A stretch of DNA of 64,000 bases from Leuconostoc kimchii IMSNU 11154 (GCF_000092505.1 NC_014136.1:1324501-1388500); one strand, 5' to 3'; positions 28,627 through 37,777 are shown, counted from the stretch's first letter. The notes: generated by a model not told the origin, from the letters alone. Program-made: numbers and translations.

Positions 28627-28632
28627 TATAAT
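28627..28632 (+). promoter_or_regulatory. -10 box before the HD-domain gene
   Basis: Perfect TATAAT, 30 bases upstream of the ATG at 28663. The -35 is not clear. Confidence 0.45.
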
Positions 28633-28662
28633 GTAAGCAGACTTATAAAAAGGACAAATTAC

Positions 28663-29181
28663 ATGCAAAATCCAAATGCTTGGCGTCATGACCAAGATTA
28701 TTTAAATATTGTTGATGATTTATTGCAACATGATGAGGTGCAACAACTTGCACAATATACACAACATCACTTTTCTAATCGCTTGCGGCATTCCATTTCA
28801 GTATCCTATCAATCATATATAATTGCAAAAAAAATTGGTGCGGATGCGACAGCAACAGCTCGAGCAGGCTTGCTACATGATTTATTTTATTACGATTGGC
28901 GTGTGACGAAGTTTGAAGAGGGATCGCATGCTTATGTTCATCCTCGTATTGCGCTAAGAAACGCGAAAAAAATCACACCTATCAGTCAAAAAGAAGCAGA
29001 CATTATTCTAAAGCATATGTTTGGTGCAACAATTGCGTTACCTAAATATCGTGAGAGTTGGATTGTGTCAATTGTAGATGATTTTGCAGCAGTTAATGAA
29101 TATTTAGTTCCAAAAGCCTATTTAACATATTTTAAATGGCATACGATGTGGGTTAAAAAAGTGGCAGAAGTATTTGCGTAA
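28663..29181 (+). CDS. HD-domain protein
   Basis: A 172-residue HD-superfamily metal-dependent phosphohydrolase. Start is ATG 28663 after AAAGGA; the frame extends upstream to 28618 but that part overlaps the promoter. HD ligands are visible: RHSISVSYQSY (first His), ARAGLLHDLFYYDW (HD pair near residues 70-71), the HAYVHPRIAL block (His) and VDDFAAVNEY (Asp). Close relatives are common beside dnaX in lactic acid bacteria but lack an assigned substrate. SRP RNA follows directly. Confidence 0.85.
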   Translation: MQNPNAWRHDQDYLNIVDDLLQHDEVQQLAQYTQHHFSNRLRHSISVSYQSYIIAKKIGADATATARAGLLHDLFYYDWRVTKFEEGSHAYVHPRIALRNAKKITPISQKEADIILKHMFGATIALPKYRESWIVSIVDDFAAVNEYLVPKAYLTYFKWHTMWVKKVAEVFA

Positions 29182-29202
29182 ATCTTGAAAATTAGATATA
29201 AT
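29174..29202 (+). promoter_or_regulatory. SRP RNA promoter
   Basis: TTGCGT (29174-29179), 17-bp spacer, TATAAT (29197-29202). The -35 overlaps the last codons of the HD gene. Confidence 0.8.
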
Positions 29203-29208
29203 AGTAAA

Positions 29209-29290
29209 GCAGGCAAGCATCGACTCTCGAACTGGGTCAGGACAGGAATGTAGCAGCTCTAAGGTTGTTCGGTGCTGTGCTTGTGTACAT
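29209..29290 (+). ncRNA. ffs: Signal recognition particle RNA (small bacterial type)
   Basis: A short SRP RNA, the scaffold for Ffh. The conserved apical loop region GGGTCAGGACAGGAATGTAGCAGC (in two parts: GGGTCAGGACAGG and AATGTAGCAGC) begins near 29235. Outer arms pair GCAAGCA with TGCTTGT. No Alu domain, so the 4.5S type. Ends are approximate; a terminator follows. Position before dnaX is usual for lactobacilli. Confidence 0.93.
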
Positions 29291-29294
29291 ATTT

Positions 29295-29316
29295 GGCCGC
29301 ATAGCGGTCTTTTTTT
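29295..29316 (+). terminator. SRP RNA terminator
   Basis: GGCCGC (29295-29300), loop ATA, GCGGTC (29304-29309), then a run of T. Confidence 0.88.
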
Positions 29317-29396
29317 GTAAGTAACAAGTGAGGATAATACCATCACGCTAGCTAGCAAACGACATAGTAGTTTAATTATTATTGGAGGTGATAACA

Positions 29397-31181
29397 TTGG
29401 CATATCAAGCATTATATCGGGTTTATCGGCCGCGAACATTTGATGATATGGTTGGGCAAGATGTTATCACTCAGACACTTAAAAATGCCATTGAAACGCA
29501 TCAAACAGGACATGCTTATCTATTTTCAGGACCACGTGGTACAGGAAAAACTTCCGCCGCTAAAATCTTTGCTCGTGAGATTAATGGTATTGCACCTGAG
29601 ACATCAGACGCACAAATACCAGACATTGTTGAATTTGATGCGGCATCTAATAGTCGTGTTGAAGATATGCGAGATATCTTAGCCAATGTAGATTATGCAC
29701 CGATTGAATCGGAATATAAGGTTTATATCATTGATGAGGTTCACATGCTATCAAATAGTGCATTCAACGCATTATTGAAGACTTTAGAAGAACCACCAGC
29801 CAATGTTAAGTTCATTTTAGCCACGACTGAACCACAAAAAGTACCAGTGACGATTTTGTCGAGGACACAGCGCTTTGAATTCAAGCGAATTGATAATTTG
29901 GTTATTCAAGCACAATTAGCGGACATTCTACATCAACAAAGTATTGGTTATGAAGATGATGCTTTGCGGATTATTGCAAATGTAGCGGAAGGTGGCATGC
30001 GAGATGCGTTGTCAATTTTAGACCAAGTTATTGCTTTTGGTACTGACAAAGTGACGATTAACAATGCATTACAAGTAACAGGGTCAACCACTACAACCCA
30101 ACTACTAGCCTATATCAAAGCAATTAGTTTGGGTGATACACCAACAAGTTTGCAGGTGCTACATGATATTTTACGTGAAGGTAAGGATGCGCAACGATTG
30201 GTGGTGGACATTCTCGGACTATTACGTGATATCATGCTCGTTGATGTTGCGCCCGACTTAATTAAGTCTACTGTGCCTTTTGATGAATTAAAAGCCTTGG
30301 TAGAAGACCTGGCAATGCCACGAATTGAAGCTATGATGGTTATTCTGGATGATATTCAAAAACAGTTAATGCAAACGACCCAGAGTGATATTTATTTAGA
30401 ATTATTAACCGTCAAATTAAGCATGGCTAGCTCGCTGCATTCTAAACAAACAGTTACCCCGCAAAAGGCGGGTACCAATCATTCATCTACAAACGTACAA
30501 TTGTCAGAAAAACATGCGAACGAACCTGAACCGGTAAGGGTATCGCCAGTCGAAGAAACAGCAACGGTTAAATTAGACACTGAAGCTGAACAAGTTGAAG
30601 TCACATCAAATGGCTCTTCAACAATGTCACAAAATTTATCAAAACACAATGACAATCATGCGGATGATTCATTATTGGCACGTACGGGACAAGAGGCGGT
30701 ATTTGCTATCTTAACAAGAGCTAAAAGAGAGGCATTGAGTCATCTTAAAAGTACTTGGTCGACGTTAATTGGCCAATTTGATGTTGCACAGCAAGCATTC
30801 TTAACGATTGCTGAACCTGTTGCAGCTAGCGATGAAGGGGTTGTATTAGCTTTTGACTATCCGGCCTTACTCGAACAAGCCTTGTATGATAGCCATCTTC
30901 AAAATAAACTATCAGCAGCATTTTTAGCACAGAAAATACCAATAGAAATGGTCTTTATTTCTCAAGATGATTGGCGACAACAGCGTGCAGCATACGTCCA
31001 AGAATTGAAATCTGGGGTGACCAGAAGTATAGCATTAACCGATTTACCACGCGTGAAGCGTCAACAAACGAGTGAAAAATCTGAAAACACGATTGATACT
31101 CATGCGGCACCTGCAGAAGCACCTGTTGTTACTGAGGCTAAAAAAATATTCGGTGATGATATTGTGACCGTTATTGACTGA
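29397..31181 (+). CDS. dnaX: DNA polymerase III gamma/tau subunit without zinc module
   Basis: A 594-residue clamp-loader ATPase. Start is TTG 29397 after GGAGGTGA, giving AYQALYRVYRPRTFDD. Walker A GPRGTGKTS is at 45-53, Walker B IIDEVHML follows, and SRC-like LSRTQRF is present. The four-Cys zinc module that normally sits between the Walker A helix and the DAAS motif is missing: IFAREIN (57-63) is joined to IPDIVEFDAAS (74-84) by a Cys-free linker about 13 residues shorter than in E. coli. After about 370 comes a low-complexity linker and a tau-like C-terminal domain. yaaK, which usually follows, is absent; recR follows after 35 bases. Confidence 0.96.
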   Translation: MAYQALYRVYRPRTFDDMVGQDVITQTLKNAIETHQTGHAYLFSGPRGTGKTSAAKIFAREINGIAPETSDAQIPDIVEFDAASNSRVEDMRDILANVDYAPIESEYKVYIIDEVHMLSNSAFNALLKTLEEPPANVKFILATTEPQKVPVTILSRTQRFEFKRIDNLVIQAQLADILHQQSIGYEDDALRIIANVAEGGMRDALSILDQVIAFGTDKVTINNALQVTGSTTTTQLLAYIKAISLGDTPTSLQVLHDILREGKDAQRLVVDILGLLRDIMLVDVAPDLIKSTVPFDELKALVEDLAMPRIEAMMVILDDIQKQLMQTTQSDIYLELLTVKLSMASSLHSKQTVTPQKAGTNHSSTNVQLSEKHANEPEPVRVSPVEETATVKLDTEAEQVEVTSNGSSTMSQNLSKHNDNHADDSLLARTGQEAVFAILTRAKREALSHLKSTWSTLIGQFDVAQQAFLTIAEPVAASDEGVVLAFDYPALLEQALYDSHLQNKLSAAFLAQKIPIEMVFISQDDWRQQRAAYVQELKSGVTRSIALTDLPRVKRQQTSEKSENTIDTHAAPAEAPVVTEAKKIFGDDIVTVID

Positions 31182-31216
31182 TATAGAAAGGAACGGCCAG
31201 TGCCGCTATTTACACT

Positions 31217-31822
31217 ATGGAATATCCAGAACCAATTGCAAAATTAATAGATAGCTATACAAAGTTGCCGGGGATTGGATCAAAAACAGCAACACGATTA
31301 GCATTTTACACACTGGGCATGAATGAGGATGATGTGGTAGATTTTTCGAAATCACTACTTTCTGCTAAAAATGACCTGACATTTTGTTCAATATGTGGTA
31401 ATATTACAGAAAATTCTATGAACCCATGTGTTATTTGCCAGGATACATCACGCGACCAATCTACGGTATTTGTTGTTGAGAATTCTCGGGATGTCATGGC
31501 AATGGAAAATACCCGGGATTATCATGGATTGTATCACGTTTTAAATGGCGTCATATCACCGCTTGCAGGTACTGGTCCCGAAGATATTAATTTACCTAGC
31601 TTAATCAGGCGGTTATCCCAGCATCAGGAAATTGATGAAGTTATCGTAGGCACAAACGTTAATGCCGAGGGAGAAGCTACTGCCATGTACTTGGCAAGAT
31701 TGTTGAAGCCCGCCGGTATTAAAGTGACACGATTAGCGCATGGCTTGGCAGTTGGCTCTGATATTGATTATGCCGATCAATTGACACTTATTAAAGCCGT
31801 ACAAGGACGAACAGAACTATGA
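31217..31822 (+). CDS. recR: Recombination protein RecR
   Basis: A 201-residue RecR, which with RecO/RecF loads RecA on gapped DNA. It opens [20 protein letters not shown] (helix-hairpin-helix), has an intact four-Cys zinc finger (CSIC and CVIC near 57-72), a TOPRIM domain ([13 protein letters not shown]) and a Walker-like [12 protein letters not shown]. The zinc finger here contrasts with the loss in dnaX and holB. It overlaps yaaL by 4 bases. Confidence 0.96.
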   Translation: MEYPEPIAKLIDSYTKLPGIGSKTATRLAFYTLGMNEDDVVDFSKSLLSAKNDLTFCSICGNITENSMNPCVICQDTSRDQSTVFVVENSRDVMAMENTRDYHGLYHVLNGVISPLAGTGPEDINLPSLIRRLSQHQEIDEVIVGTNVNAEGEATAMYLARLLKPAGIKVTRLAHGLAVGSDIDYADQLTLIKAVQGRTEL

Positions 31823-32085
31823 TGTTTGGTAAAAAAAAGAAAAATTTGCGTCGTGAATATGATGAATTACTTGTATTTCAAATTGATAAAGCGAAAATTG
31901 ATTGGGATACAGCAAAAAATTCTGAAGAGGCGTTGTTGGACGGACAAGTTAATGTTCGTCTCATTCAATCTCAAACAGCGTTAACTAAGGCCAAATTTAA
32001 TTATTTATATCGAGAAGCGAGACGCCGAAAAACAGTTGGTCATATGCAAACGCATGTTTTAAAAACAGATCGCAACCAATTTTAG
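31819..32085 (+). CDS. yaaL: YaaL-like DUF2508 family protein
   Basis: An 88-residue, highly charged helical protein of the YaaL/DUF2508 type, of unknown function. It begins [20 protein letters not shown] and is Lys/Arg-rich throughout with no membrane segment. Position directly after recR and before tmk is the Firmicute order. Two adjacent ATGs (31819, 31822) are possible starts; the first overlaps the recR stop. Confidence 0.8.
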   Translation: MMFGKKKKNLRREYDELLVFQIDKAKIDWDTAKNSEEALLDGQVNVRLIQSQTALTKAKFNYLYREARRRKTVGHMQTHVLKTDRNQF

Positions 32086-32151
32086 TCATCATATTTGGAA
32101 AATGTTACAATCAAGTTAGTCATTAAATGACAAGAAAAGGTGACAATAATA

Positions 32152-32796
32152 ATGACGAAGCCGTTATTTATTACATTTGAAGGGCCAGAAGGCGCCGGAA
32201 AAACAAGCGTTTTAAATCAATTAGTTGCTGAATTTCAGCAGACATTGGGTGATGATTTAATTTCGACGCGTGAGCCAGGTGGTAATCCAATATCAGAAGC
32301 GATACGTGCGATTCTTCAACCGGAAGAAGATAATGGGATGGATGACAGAACCGAAGCGTTGCTATACACAGCAGCACGACGTCAACACTTAGTGGAAACA
32401 GTGTTACCTGCATTAAAAGCTGGTAAGGTTGTCATATCCGATCGTTATGTTGATAGTTCGTTAGCTTATCAAGGCGGCGGCCGTGGGTTAGGTGTTGATC
32501 ATATTTGGCAAATCAATCAATTTGCTATTGATGGGTTGTTACCTGATTTAACAATATATTTTGACCTCCCTTCAGAATTAGGTTTGGCTCGTGTTAAAGC
32601 TAATCGTCAAGGGAAAATTGATCGGTTAGATAAAGAAAGCCTCGCTTTCCATCAAAAAGTGCGAAAAACATATTTAGAACTACAGGTTAAGTTTTCTGAT
32701 AGAATTAAAATAGTGGATGCGACACAGTCACTAGACAACGTAGTGGATGCAACACGTCAACTCATATTAGAACGCATGAAATATCGAGAGGTATAA
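32152..32796 (+). CDS. tmk: Thymidylate kinase
   Basis: A 214-residue dTMP kinase making dTDP from dTMP and ATP. P-loop EGPEGAGKTS lies near residues 8-17; the DRY motif is SDRYVDSSLAYQGGGRGLG; REPGG precedes it. Start is ATG 32152 after AAAAGGTGA; an in-frame GTG at 32140 is on the ribosome site. Five bases separate it from darA. Confidence 0.96.
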   Translation: MTKPLFITFEGPEGAGKTSVLNQLVAEFQQTLGDDLISTREPGGNPISEAIRAILQPEEDNGMDDRTEALLYTAARRQHLVETVLPALKAGKVVISDRYVDSSLAYQGGGRGLGVDHIWQINQFAIDGLLPDLTIYFDLPSELGLARVKANRQGKIDRLDKESLAFHQKVRKTYLELQVKFSDRIKIVDATQSLDNVVDATRQLILERMKYREV

Positions 32797-32801
32797 ATTT
32801 T

Positions 32802-33131
32802 ATGAAATTAGTGACAGCTATTGTTCAAGATAAAGATACAACAAAATTAAGCAATGCCTTTGTCAAAGCAGATATACGCGCAACACGTTTGACAACATCA
32901 GGTGGCTTTTTACGTTCTGGAAATACGACTTTTTTGATTGCTATTGAGGATGAACGTGTGCAAACCGTTTTGGATACAATTCAAACCGTTTCAAAAAAGC
33001 GGAAGCAATATATGGTTCCCCCTGTCGGATTAGATGCTGGTGGTGAACATGGTGGCATTTATCCTGTTGAAGTTGAAGTTGGCGGTGCAACAGTATATAC
33101 GCAAAGCATTGAATCATTTCATCAATTCTAA
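32802..33131 (+). CDS. darA: PII-like cyclic-di-AMP receptor
   Basis: A 109-residue YaaQ/DarA (PstA) protein, a trimeric PII-like receptor for c-di-AMP in Firmicutes. Family blocks: KLVTAIVQDKD, RATRLTTSGGFLRSGNTT (the ligand loop), and the C-terminal VGGATVYT. Downstream targets are not known. Gene order tmk-darA-holB is conserved, but yaaR is absent. The stop overlaps the holB ATG by one base. Confidence 0.92.
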   Translation: MKLVTAIVQDKDTTKLSNAFVKADIRATRLTTSGGFLRSGNTTFLIAIEDERVQTVLDTIQTVSKKRKQYMVPPVGLDAGGEHGGIYPVEVEVGGATVYTQSIESFHQF

Positions 33132-34057
33132 TGGCTTCTAATTTTGTTACAATTGCGGAGACCGTTTATCCTACACAAGTTGCGCATTTTATGACGTTGC
33201 TGAAAGATAAACAACTGAGCCATTTATATTTATTTATTGGACCAAGTCAACCTCAAAAGTTGGCTTTTTCGCAGTATTTAGCATGGAAAATTATTGGTGC
33301 TAATGAACGAAATGCGATCCGACTAGCTGAACATGATCATCCTGATGTTAATATCGCACAGCCTAGTTTACCTAAAAGTGGGATCGGAACAAATCGCACT
33401 TGGAAAGTTGATCAAATTCGTGCTTTAAAACCAGAATTTGCGACGGTTGCTCAGGAAAGCGCACGAAAAGTTTTTATTTTTGATGCAGTGGAGTCGTTAC
33501 ATGCGGAATCGGGTAATGCACTGTTAAAGTTCATTGAGGAACCGACTGGGCCACAAGTGATTTTTATGTTAGCCGAAAATATCAATGAGGTGTTACCAAC
33601 AATTCGGTCACGTGCACAAATTGTGAACTTAGCGCCCGAATTTCAGTTGGATGAGGTTGCAGATGATGCCATTAATGATATATGGCAGAAAAATACACAA
33701 CTTATCTTATTTAAGTGGTTTGAACTGATGATGCAACGTCGTATTGAGGCTTTTGCCTATGTCCAATTACAAGTGATTAATCAGCTGAAAGATAGTCAGC
33801 AGCAGACGTTATTTTTCAATTGGTTGCACGACTTATCGCGTGATACGATCGTTTTTGGTCAACTGTCAGATGACTTGCTAAAGTTTCCGACACTTGTTGG
33901 TTTATATAAAACGTTGACACAACATTATACAAAATTACAGTTGTTGGCGGCTAGCGATGCTTTATTAACAGATGACAAATTACGGCATACGAACTTATCA
34001 TTACAAACGCGGTTGGAAAAAATTGTGTTGGATGTAACAATTGCGCTAGGAGAATGA
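33131..34057 (+). CDS. holB: DNA polymerase III delta-prime subunit without zinc module
   Basis: A 308-residue clamp-loader delta-prime subunit. Typical sequence: SHLYLFIGP, HDHPDVNIAQP, KVDQIRALKPEF, SGNALLKFIEEP and IRSRAQIV. The P-loop is degenerate (GPSQPQK), usual for delta-prime. The Cys cluster normally found before HPD (C..C..C..C) is absent: the segment reads IIGANERNAIRLAEHDHPD. The same loss is seen in DnaX of this window. ricT and yabA, often between holB and rsmI, are missing here; rsmI follows with an overlap of the ribosome site. Confidence 0.93.
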   Translation: MASNFVTIAETVYPTQVAHFMTLLKDKQLSHLYLFIGPSQPQKLAFSQYLAWKIIGANERNAIRLAEHDHPDVNIAQPSLPKSGIGTNRTWKVDQIRALKPEFATVAQESARKVFIFDAVESLHAESGNALLKFIEEPTGPQVIFMLAENINEVLPTIRSRAQIVNLAPEFQLDEVADDAINDIWQKNTQLILFKWFELMMQRRIEAFAYVQLQVINQLKDSQQQTLFFNWLHDLSRDTIVFGQLSDDLLKFPTLVGLYKTLTQHYTKLQLLAASDALLTDDKLRHTNLSLQTRLEKIVLDVTIALGE

Positions 34058-34059
34058 TT

Positions 34060-34941
34060 ATGCAACAACAAAAAAGCTTTGATAAACTGACAAAAACAGG
34101 CACGTTGTTTTTGGTTCCGACACCAATCGGTAATCTACAAGATATGACGCCACGTGCGGTAACTATTTTAAAGCAAGTGGATCTCATTGCTGCAGAAGAT
34201 ACCCGGCATACACAACAATTACTCAATCATTTTGAGATTGATACCAAACAAACGAGTTTTCATGAACATAATTGGCAGGCTAAAATGCCAAGCCTCCTCA
34301 CGGCTTTGTTGCAGGGGAAAAATATTGCTCAAGTGAGTGATGCTGGCATGCCATCTATTTCTGATCCTGGAAAAGAATTGGTAGCAGCAGCTGTAGAGCA
34401 GAATGTGACTGTTGTGCCGATTCCTGGCGCTACAGCAGGTGTGACAGCCCTGATTGCTAGTGGATTAGTACCACAGCCTTTTTATTTTTATGGGTTTTTA
34501 AAACGTAAAAATAATGAACAATTAGCTGAATTACAGCAGTTATCAACCATACGTGACACGATTATTTTTTATGAATCACCACATCGTATTCGAAAAACAT
34601 TGGCAAACATACAAGAAGTAATGGGTAGTGATCGCAAGGTTGTTTTGGCGCGTGAGTTAACGAAACGCTATGAAGAATTTTTGCGTGGCACGGCGCAGGA
34701 ATTATTGGCTTGGGCCACAGAAAATGACATTCGGGGTGAATTTGTTATATTGATTGATGGTTATCATGGTGAGGTCAAAGTAGATAATCGTTTAGCTGAC
34801 GATGAAAATTTGTCTGTGCACGATGCTGTTGAAAACCTTATTAGTAAGGGTTTAAAACCAAATGCTGCCATTAAGCAAATTGCTAAAACACGCGCATTGG
34901 ATCGACAGGCAGTTTATTCTGATTATCATGGATTGGCATAG
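34060..34941 (+). CDS. rsmI: 16S rRNA 2'-O-ribose C1402 methyltransferase
   Basis: A 293-residue tetrapyrrole-methylase-fold enzyme that methylates the ribose of C1402 in 16S rRNA. Motifs: GTLFLVPTPIGNLQDMTPRA, AAEDTRHTQQLL, VSDAGMPSISDPG, PIPGATAGVTALIASG, ESPHRIRKTL and ARELTKRYEEF. Start is ATG 34060, seven bases after AGGAG; the ATG at 34054 is too close. The C-terminal 40 residues form a helical tail. Confidence 0.95.
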   Translation: MQQQKSFDKLTKTGTLFLVPTPIGNLQDMTPRAVTILKQVDLIAAEDTRHTQQLLNHFEIDTKQTSFHEHNWQAKMPSLLTALLQGKNIAQVSDAGMPSISDPGKELVAAAVEQNVTVVPIPGATAGVTALIASGLVPQPFYFYGFLKRKNNEQLAELQQLSTIRDTIIFYESPHRIRKTLANIQEVMGSDRKVVLARELTKRYEEFLRGTAQELLAWATENDIRGEFVILIDGYHGEVKVDNRLADDENLSVHDAVENLISKGLKPNAAIKQIAKTRALDRQAVYSDYHGLA

Positions 34942-34992
34942 TGCAGGGTGTGTTGGTCAAATGCTTAACATAATGAGGTAAGGAAATGGATC

Positions 34993-35730
34993 ATGAAGAC
35001 ATTTGAAATTAAGCGACATGTTGAATACTATGAAGCTGATACAACAGGAAAACTCACGCTACCCATGATTTTAAATTGGGCAGTATTGGCATCAAAAAAA
35101 CAAAGCGATGCGCTTGATGTTGGACAAGCTACATACATGGGCCGTGGCTTAGGTTGGGTTATTTTACAGTATGAAGTTGAAATTACACGCAGACCAAATA
35201 TCAATGAAGAAATTACAATTCGGACATTTGCTGCGAAGTATAATCCTTTCTTTGTGAATCGGCGTTTTGCCTTTTTTGATACACAGGGATATGAAATTAT
35301 TCGTGTGAATTCTATTTGGACAATGATTGATATTGAAAATCGGCGTATGGCGCGGTTACCACAAGATATTGTTGATAAGTACCAACCAGAACGGGTTAAG
35401 CAAGTGCCAAGAATTGCTAAGCCTATGCAAATTACGAGTGATGACGTCGTAGAAGAAAATACCTATCATGTGAGATATCTTGATATAGATGCCAATAAAC
35501 ATGTGAATAATTCAAAATATTTTGAATGGATGCAAGATGTTGTAGCGTCTGACTATTTAACAGCACATGAAGTAACCTATGTTAATCTGAAATTTGAGAA
35601 TGAAATTCGTTTAGGACATATGATTCAATCACAAATTGTTTTAAAGCATAACTTTAGTAAACATCGTATTATGATGGGAGATACCATCAGTGCAGAAGCA
35701 GAATTTAAGTGGCGAGATGCGTCCAACTAG
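34993..35730 (+). CDS. Acyl-ACP thioesterase
   Basis: A 245-residue double-hotdog acyl-acyl carrier protein thioesterase of the FatA/B-related bacterial group, releasing fatty acids. N-terminal block HVEYYEADTTGKLTLPMILNW, then RRPNINEEITIRTFA, and the catalytic-type DIDANKHVNNSKYFEWMQD (Asp/Asn/His region, near 165-183). Start follows AAGGAAAT. It stands before galE with 40 bases between. Confidence 0.9.
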   Translation: MKTFEIKRHVEYYEADTTGKLTLPMILNWAVLASKKQSDALDVGQATYMGRGLGWVILQYEVEITRRPNINEEITIRTFAAKYNPFFVNRRFAFFDTQGYEIIRVNSIWTMIDIENRRMARLPQDIVDKYQPERVKQVPRIAKPMQITSDDVVEENTYHVRYLDIDANKHVNNSKYFEWMQDVVASDYLTAHEVTYVNLKFENEIRLGHMIQSQIVLKHNFSKHRIMMGDTISAEAEFKWRDASN

Positions 35731-35770
35731 TGTACACTAAAAGTATCAATTTAAAGTAAAGAGGCCTGTT

Positions 35771-36763
35771 ATGTCAGTATTAGTATTAGGTGGCGCCGGA
35801 TATATCGGCTCCCATATGGTTAAAACACTCGTTGAAGCTGGACGTGACGTTGTTGTTGTTGACGCATTGTTCACTGGGCATCGTGAAGCTGTTAATCCAG
35901 CAGCTAAGTTTTACGAAGTTGATATTCGTGATAAAGCTGCATTATCAGAGGTGTTTGAAAAAGAAGCTATTGAACAAGTCGTTCATTTTGCTGCCTTTTC
36001 GATTGTACCAGAATCAGTCGCTAATCCATTGAAGTATTTTGATAACAATACTAGCGGCATGATTACATTACTTGAAGTTATGAAGGTACATGACGTTAAG
36101 CAAATTGTCTTTTCTTCAACCGCTGCAACTTATGGCAATCCAATTAATATTCCAATTAAAGAAACTGATCCGCAGAACCCAATCAATCCCTATGGTGAGT
36201 CGAAATTGATGATGGAAAAAATTATGGCTTGGTCTGACCAATCGGATGGTGTAAAATGGGTCGCATTGAGGTATTTCAATGTCGCGGGTGCTGCTGAAGA
36301 TGGTTCAATTGGGGAGGACCACACACCGGAAACTCATTTGGTTCCTATTATTTTACAAGCGGGTCTAGGGCAACGAGAATACATTGAGATGTTTGGTGAT
36401 GATTATCAAACACCAGATGGTTTTAATGTCCGTGACTATGTTCACGTGTTAGATTTAGCTGATGCGCATATCAGGGCGTTAAAGTACTTAGCTGATGGGC
36501 ATGATTCAAATCAATTTAACCTCGGATCAGCAACAGGATTTTCAGTTAAAGAGATGGTTGAAGCAGCACGTGAGGCGACCGGTGTTAATATACCATCAAA
36601 AATTGGCCCACGTCGTGCTGGCGATCCTGATATTTTGATTGCTAATTCTGATAAAGCACGTGATGTGTTAGGATGGCAACCAAAGTATGATAATGTCCAA
36701 GATATTATTAAAACAGCATGGAATTGGCATAAAAACCATCCAAAAGGCTACAATGATAAATAA
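35771..36763 (+). CDS. galE: UDP-glucose 4-epimerase
   Basis: A 330-residue extended SDR enzyme interconverting UDP-glucose and UDP-galactose. The NAD motif [12 protein letters not shown] is at 7-18; catalytic Ser/Tyr/Lys are in SSTAATYG and [34 protein letters not shown] and [10 protein letters not shown] are typical. Start follows AGAGG. No gal operon partners are adjacent, so it may serve exopolysaccharide or wall sugar supply. A terminator follows. Confidence 0.95.
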   Translation: MSVLVLGGAGYIGSHMVKTLVEAGRDVVVVDALFTGHREAVNPAAKFYEVDIRDKAALSEVFEKEAIEQVVHFAAFSIVPESVANPLKYFDNNTSGMITLLEVMKVHDVKQIVFSSTAATYGNPINIPIKETDPQNPINPYGESKLMMEKIMAWSDQSDGVKWVALRYFNVAGAAEDGSIGEDHTPETHLVPIILQAGLGQREYIEMFGDDYQTPDGFNVRDYVHVLDLADAHIRALKYLADGHDSNQFNLGSATGFSVKEMVEAAREATGVNIPSKIGPRRAGDPDILIANSDKARDVLGWQPKYDNVQDIIKTAWNWHKNHPKGYNDK

Positions 36764-36774
36764 AACCTAGTGAG

Positions 36775-36803
36775 AAAATTACGACGATCTGTCGTAATTT
36801 TTT
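36775..36803 (+). terminator. galE terminator
   Basis: AAAATTACGAC (36775-36785) pairs with GTCGTAATTTT (36791-36801), loop GATCT, then T. Confidence 0.92.
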
Positions 36804-36908
36804 TGTTGGATATTAATAACGATAGTATGACATTTACAACACGAATAATTATTAGGTGTGTTATGTGATATTTTGTCAGGTGGGCTGATTCAAAAAATTA
36901 AACACATG

Positions 36909-36937
36909 TTGCAAGAAATAAAAATACATGGTATACT
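36909..36937 (+). promoter_or_regulatory. tRNA-Lys promoter
   Basis: TTGCAA (36909-36914), 17-bp spacer, TATACT (36932-36937), 25 bases before the tRNA. Confidence 0.85.
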
Positions 36938-36962
36938 ACATCTTGTTGTGAAAGTGACGAAT

Positions 36963-37035
36963 GGACAGCTAGCTCAGTTGGTAGAGCAACGGACTCTTAA
37001 TCCGTGGGTCCAGGGTTCGAGCCCCTGGCTGTCCA
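36963..37035 (+). tRNA. tRNA-Lys (anticodon CTT)
   Basis: A 73-base cloverleaf: acceptor GGACAGC/GCTGTCC with discriminator A, D arm GCTC-AGTTGGTA-GAGC, anticodon arm ACGGA-CTCTTAA-TCCGT with CTT, T arm CAGGG-TTCGAGC-CCCTG. CCA is not encoded. The promoter lies just upstream and a terminator just downstream, so it is a single-gene unit. Confidence 0.97.
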
Positions 37036-37041
37036 CTAAAT

Positions 37042-37073
37042 AAAAAACCAATACAATTTGTATTGGTTTTTTT
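37042..37073. terminator. tRNA-Lys terminator
   Basis: AAAAACCAATACA pairs with TGTATTGGTTTTT around loop ATT, with T and A runs on both sides. Confidence 0.9.
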
Positions 37074-37153
37074 ATTTTGGATTAATACCGCTTGTTTATG
37101 ATGATAGTTAATGATTGTGTATCATGGTAAAATAAAAAGAAAAGGGGCTTATT

Positions 37154-37777
37154 ATGAAAATTGCAGTTATTGGTGCAACAGGAAATGCGGGTAGTGCGAT
37201 TACGATTGAGGCAGTTAAGCGTGGTCATCAGGTGACTGCTTTTGTTCGCAAAACGGTTGAAATTAAAGATGTTAATATAGTAGTCAAAGATGTCTTTGAT
37301 TTAACAACTGATGATATTAAAGGATTTGATGTTGTTGTTAATACATTTGCAAATCATCAAAAACCAGAATTGATTTTAGATGCTGCGACGCATCTCATTC
37401 ATCTCTTACGTGGTACAAAGGTACGTGGTGTTTTCATGTTAGGAGCCGCTTCACTTGAAAATGTGACGGGTAACCTGCTACTTGAAGATTTAAAATCTAT
37501 TCCAGGTAGTGATGAATGGATTAATGAGCCACAGCATGGTTTTTATGAACTGACATTTTTGCGTTGGATAAAGGATGTGGACTGGGTTGGTTTTTCACCG
37601 CAAAGTAACTTTATCGTTGGCGAAGCCACGAAGTATGAACTGACCCATGATAAAATTGTACTGGATAGTGAAGGTAACTCCCATGTGACGACAGGTAACA
37701 TGGCGTTGGCTGTGCTTGACGAACTTGAAACACCAACAATACATCAAAACCGTTTATCGGTCACAGATGCTGTTTAA
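37154..37777 (+). CDS. NAD(P)-binding atypical SDR protein
   Basis: A 207-residue Rossmann protein of the NAD(P)H-binding SDR-a group (NmrA/YwnB-like). The nucleotide motif is KIAVIGATGNAGSAI at residues 2-16. A downstream block MLGAASLEN and the YELTFLRW segment fit the fold, but no classical YxxxK active site is clear, so it may be a sensor or a reductase of unknown substrate. Start follows AAAGGGG. A single gene between tRNA-Lys and the VanY peptidase. Confidence 0.8.
   Translation: MKIAVIGATGNAGSAITIEAVKRGHQVTAFVRKTVEIKDVNIVVKDVFDLTTDDIKGFDVVVNTFANHQKPELILDAATHLIHLLRGTKVRGVFMLGAASLENVTGNLLLEDLKSIPGSDEWINEPQHGFYELTFLRWIKDVDWVGFSPQSNFIVGEATKYELTHDKIVLDSEGNSHVTTGNMALAVLDELETPTIHQNRLSVTDAV

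Noticed and set aside
36858..37043. + strand frame covering tRNA-Lys (ending GSSPWLSTK-like)
   Set aside because: This is the familiar translation of a tRNA gene, not a protein.
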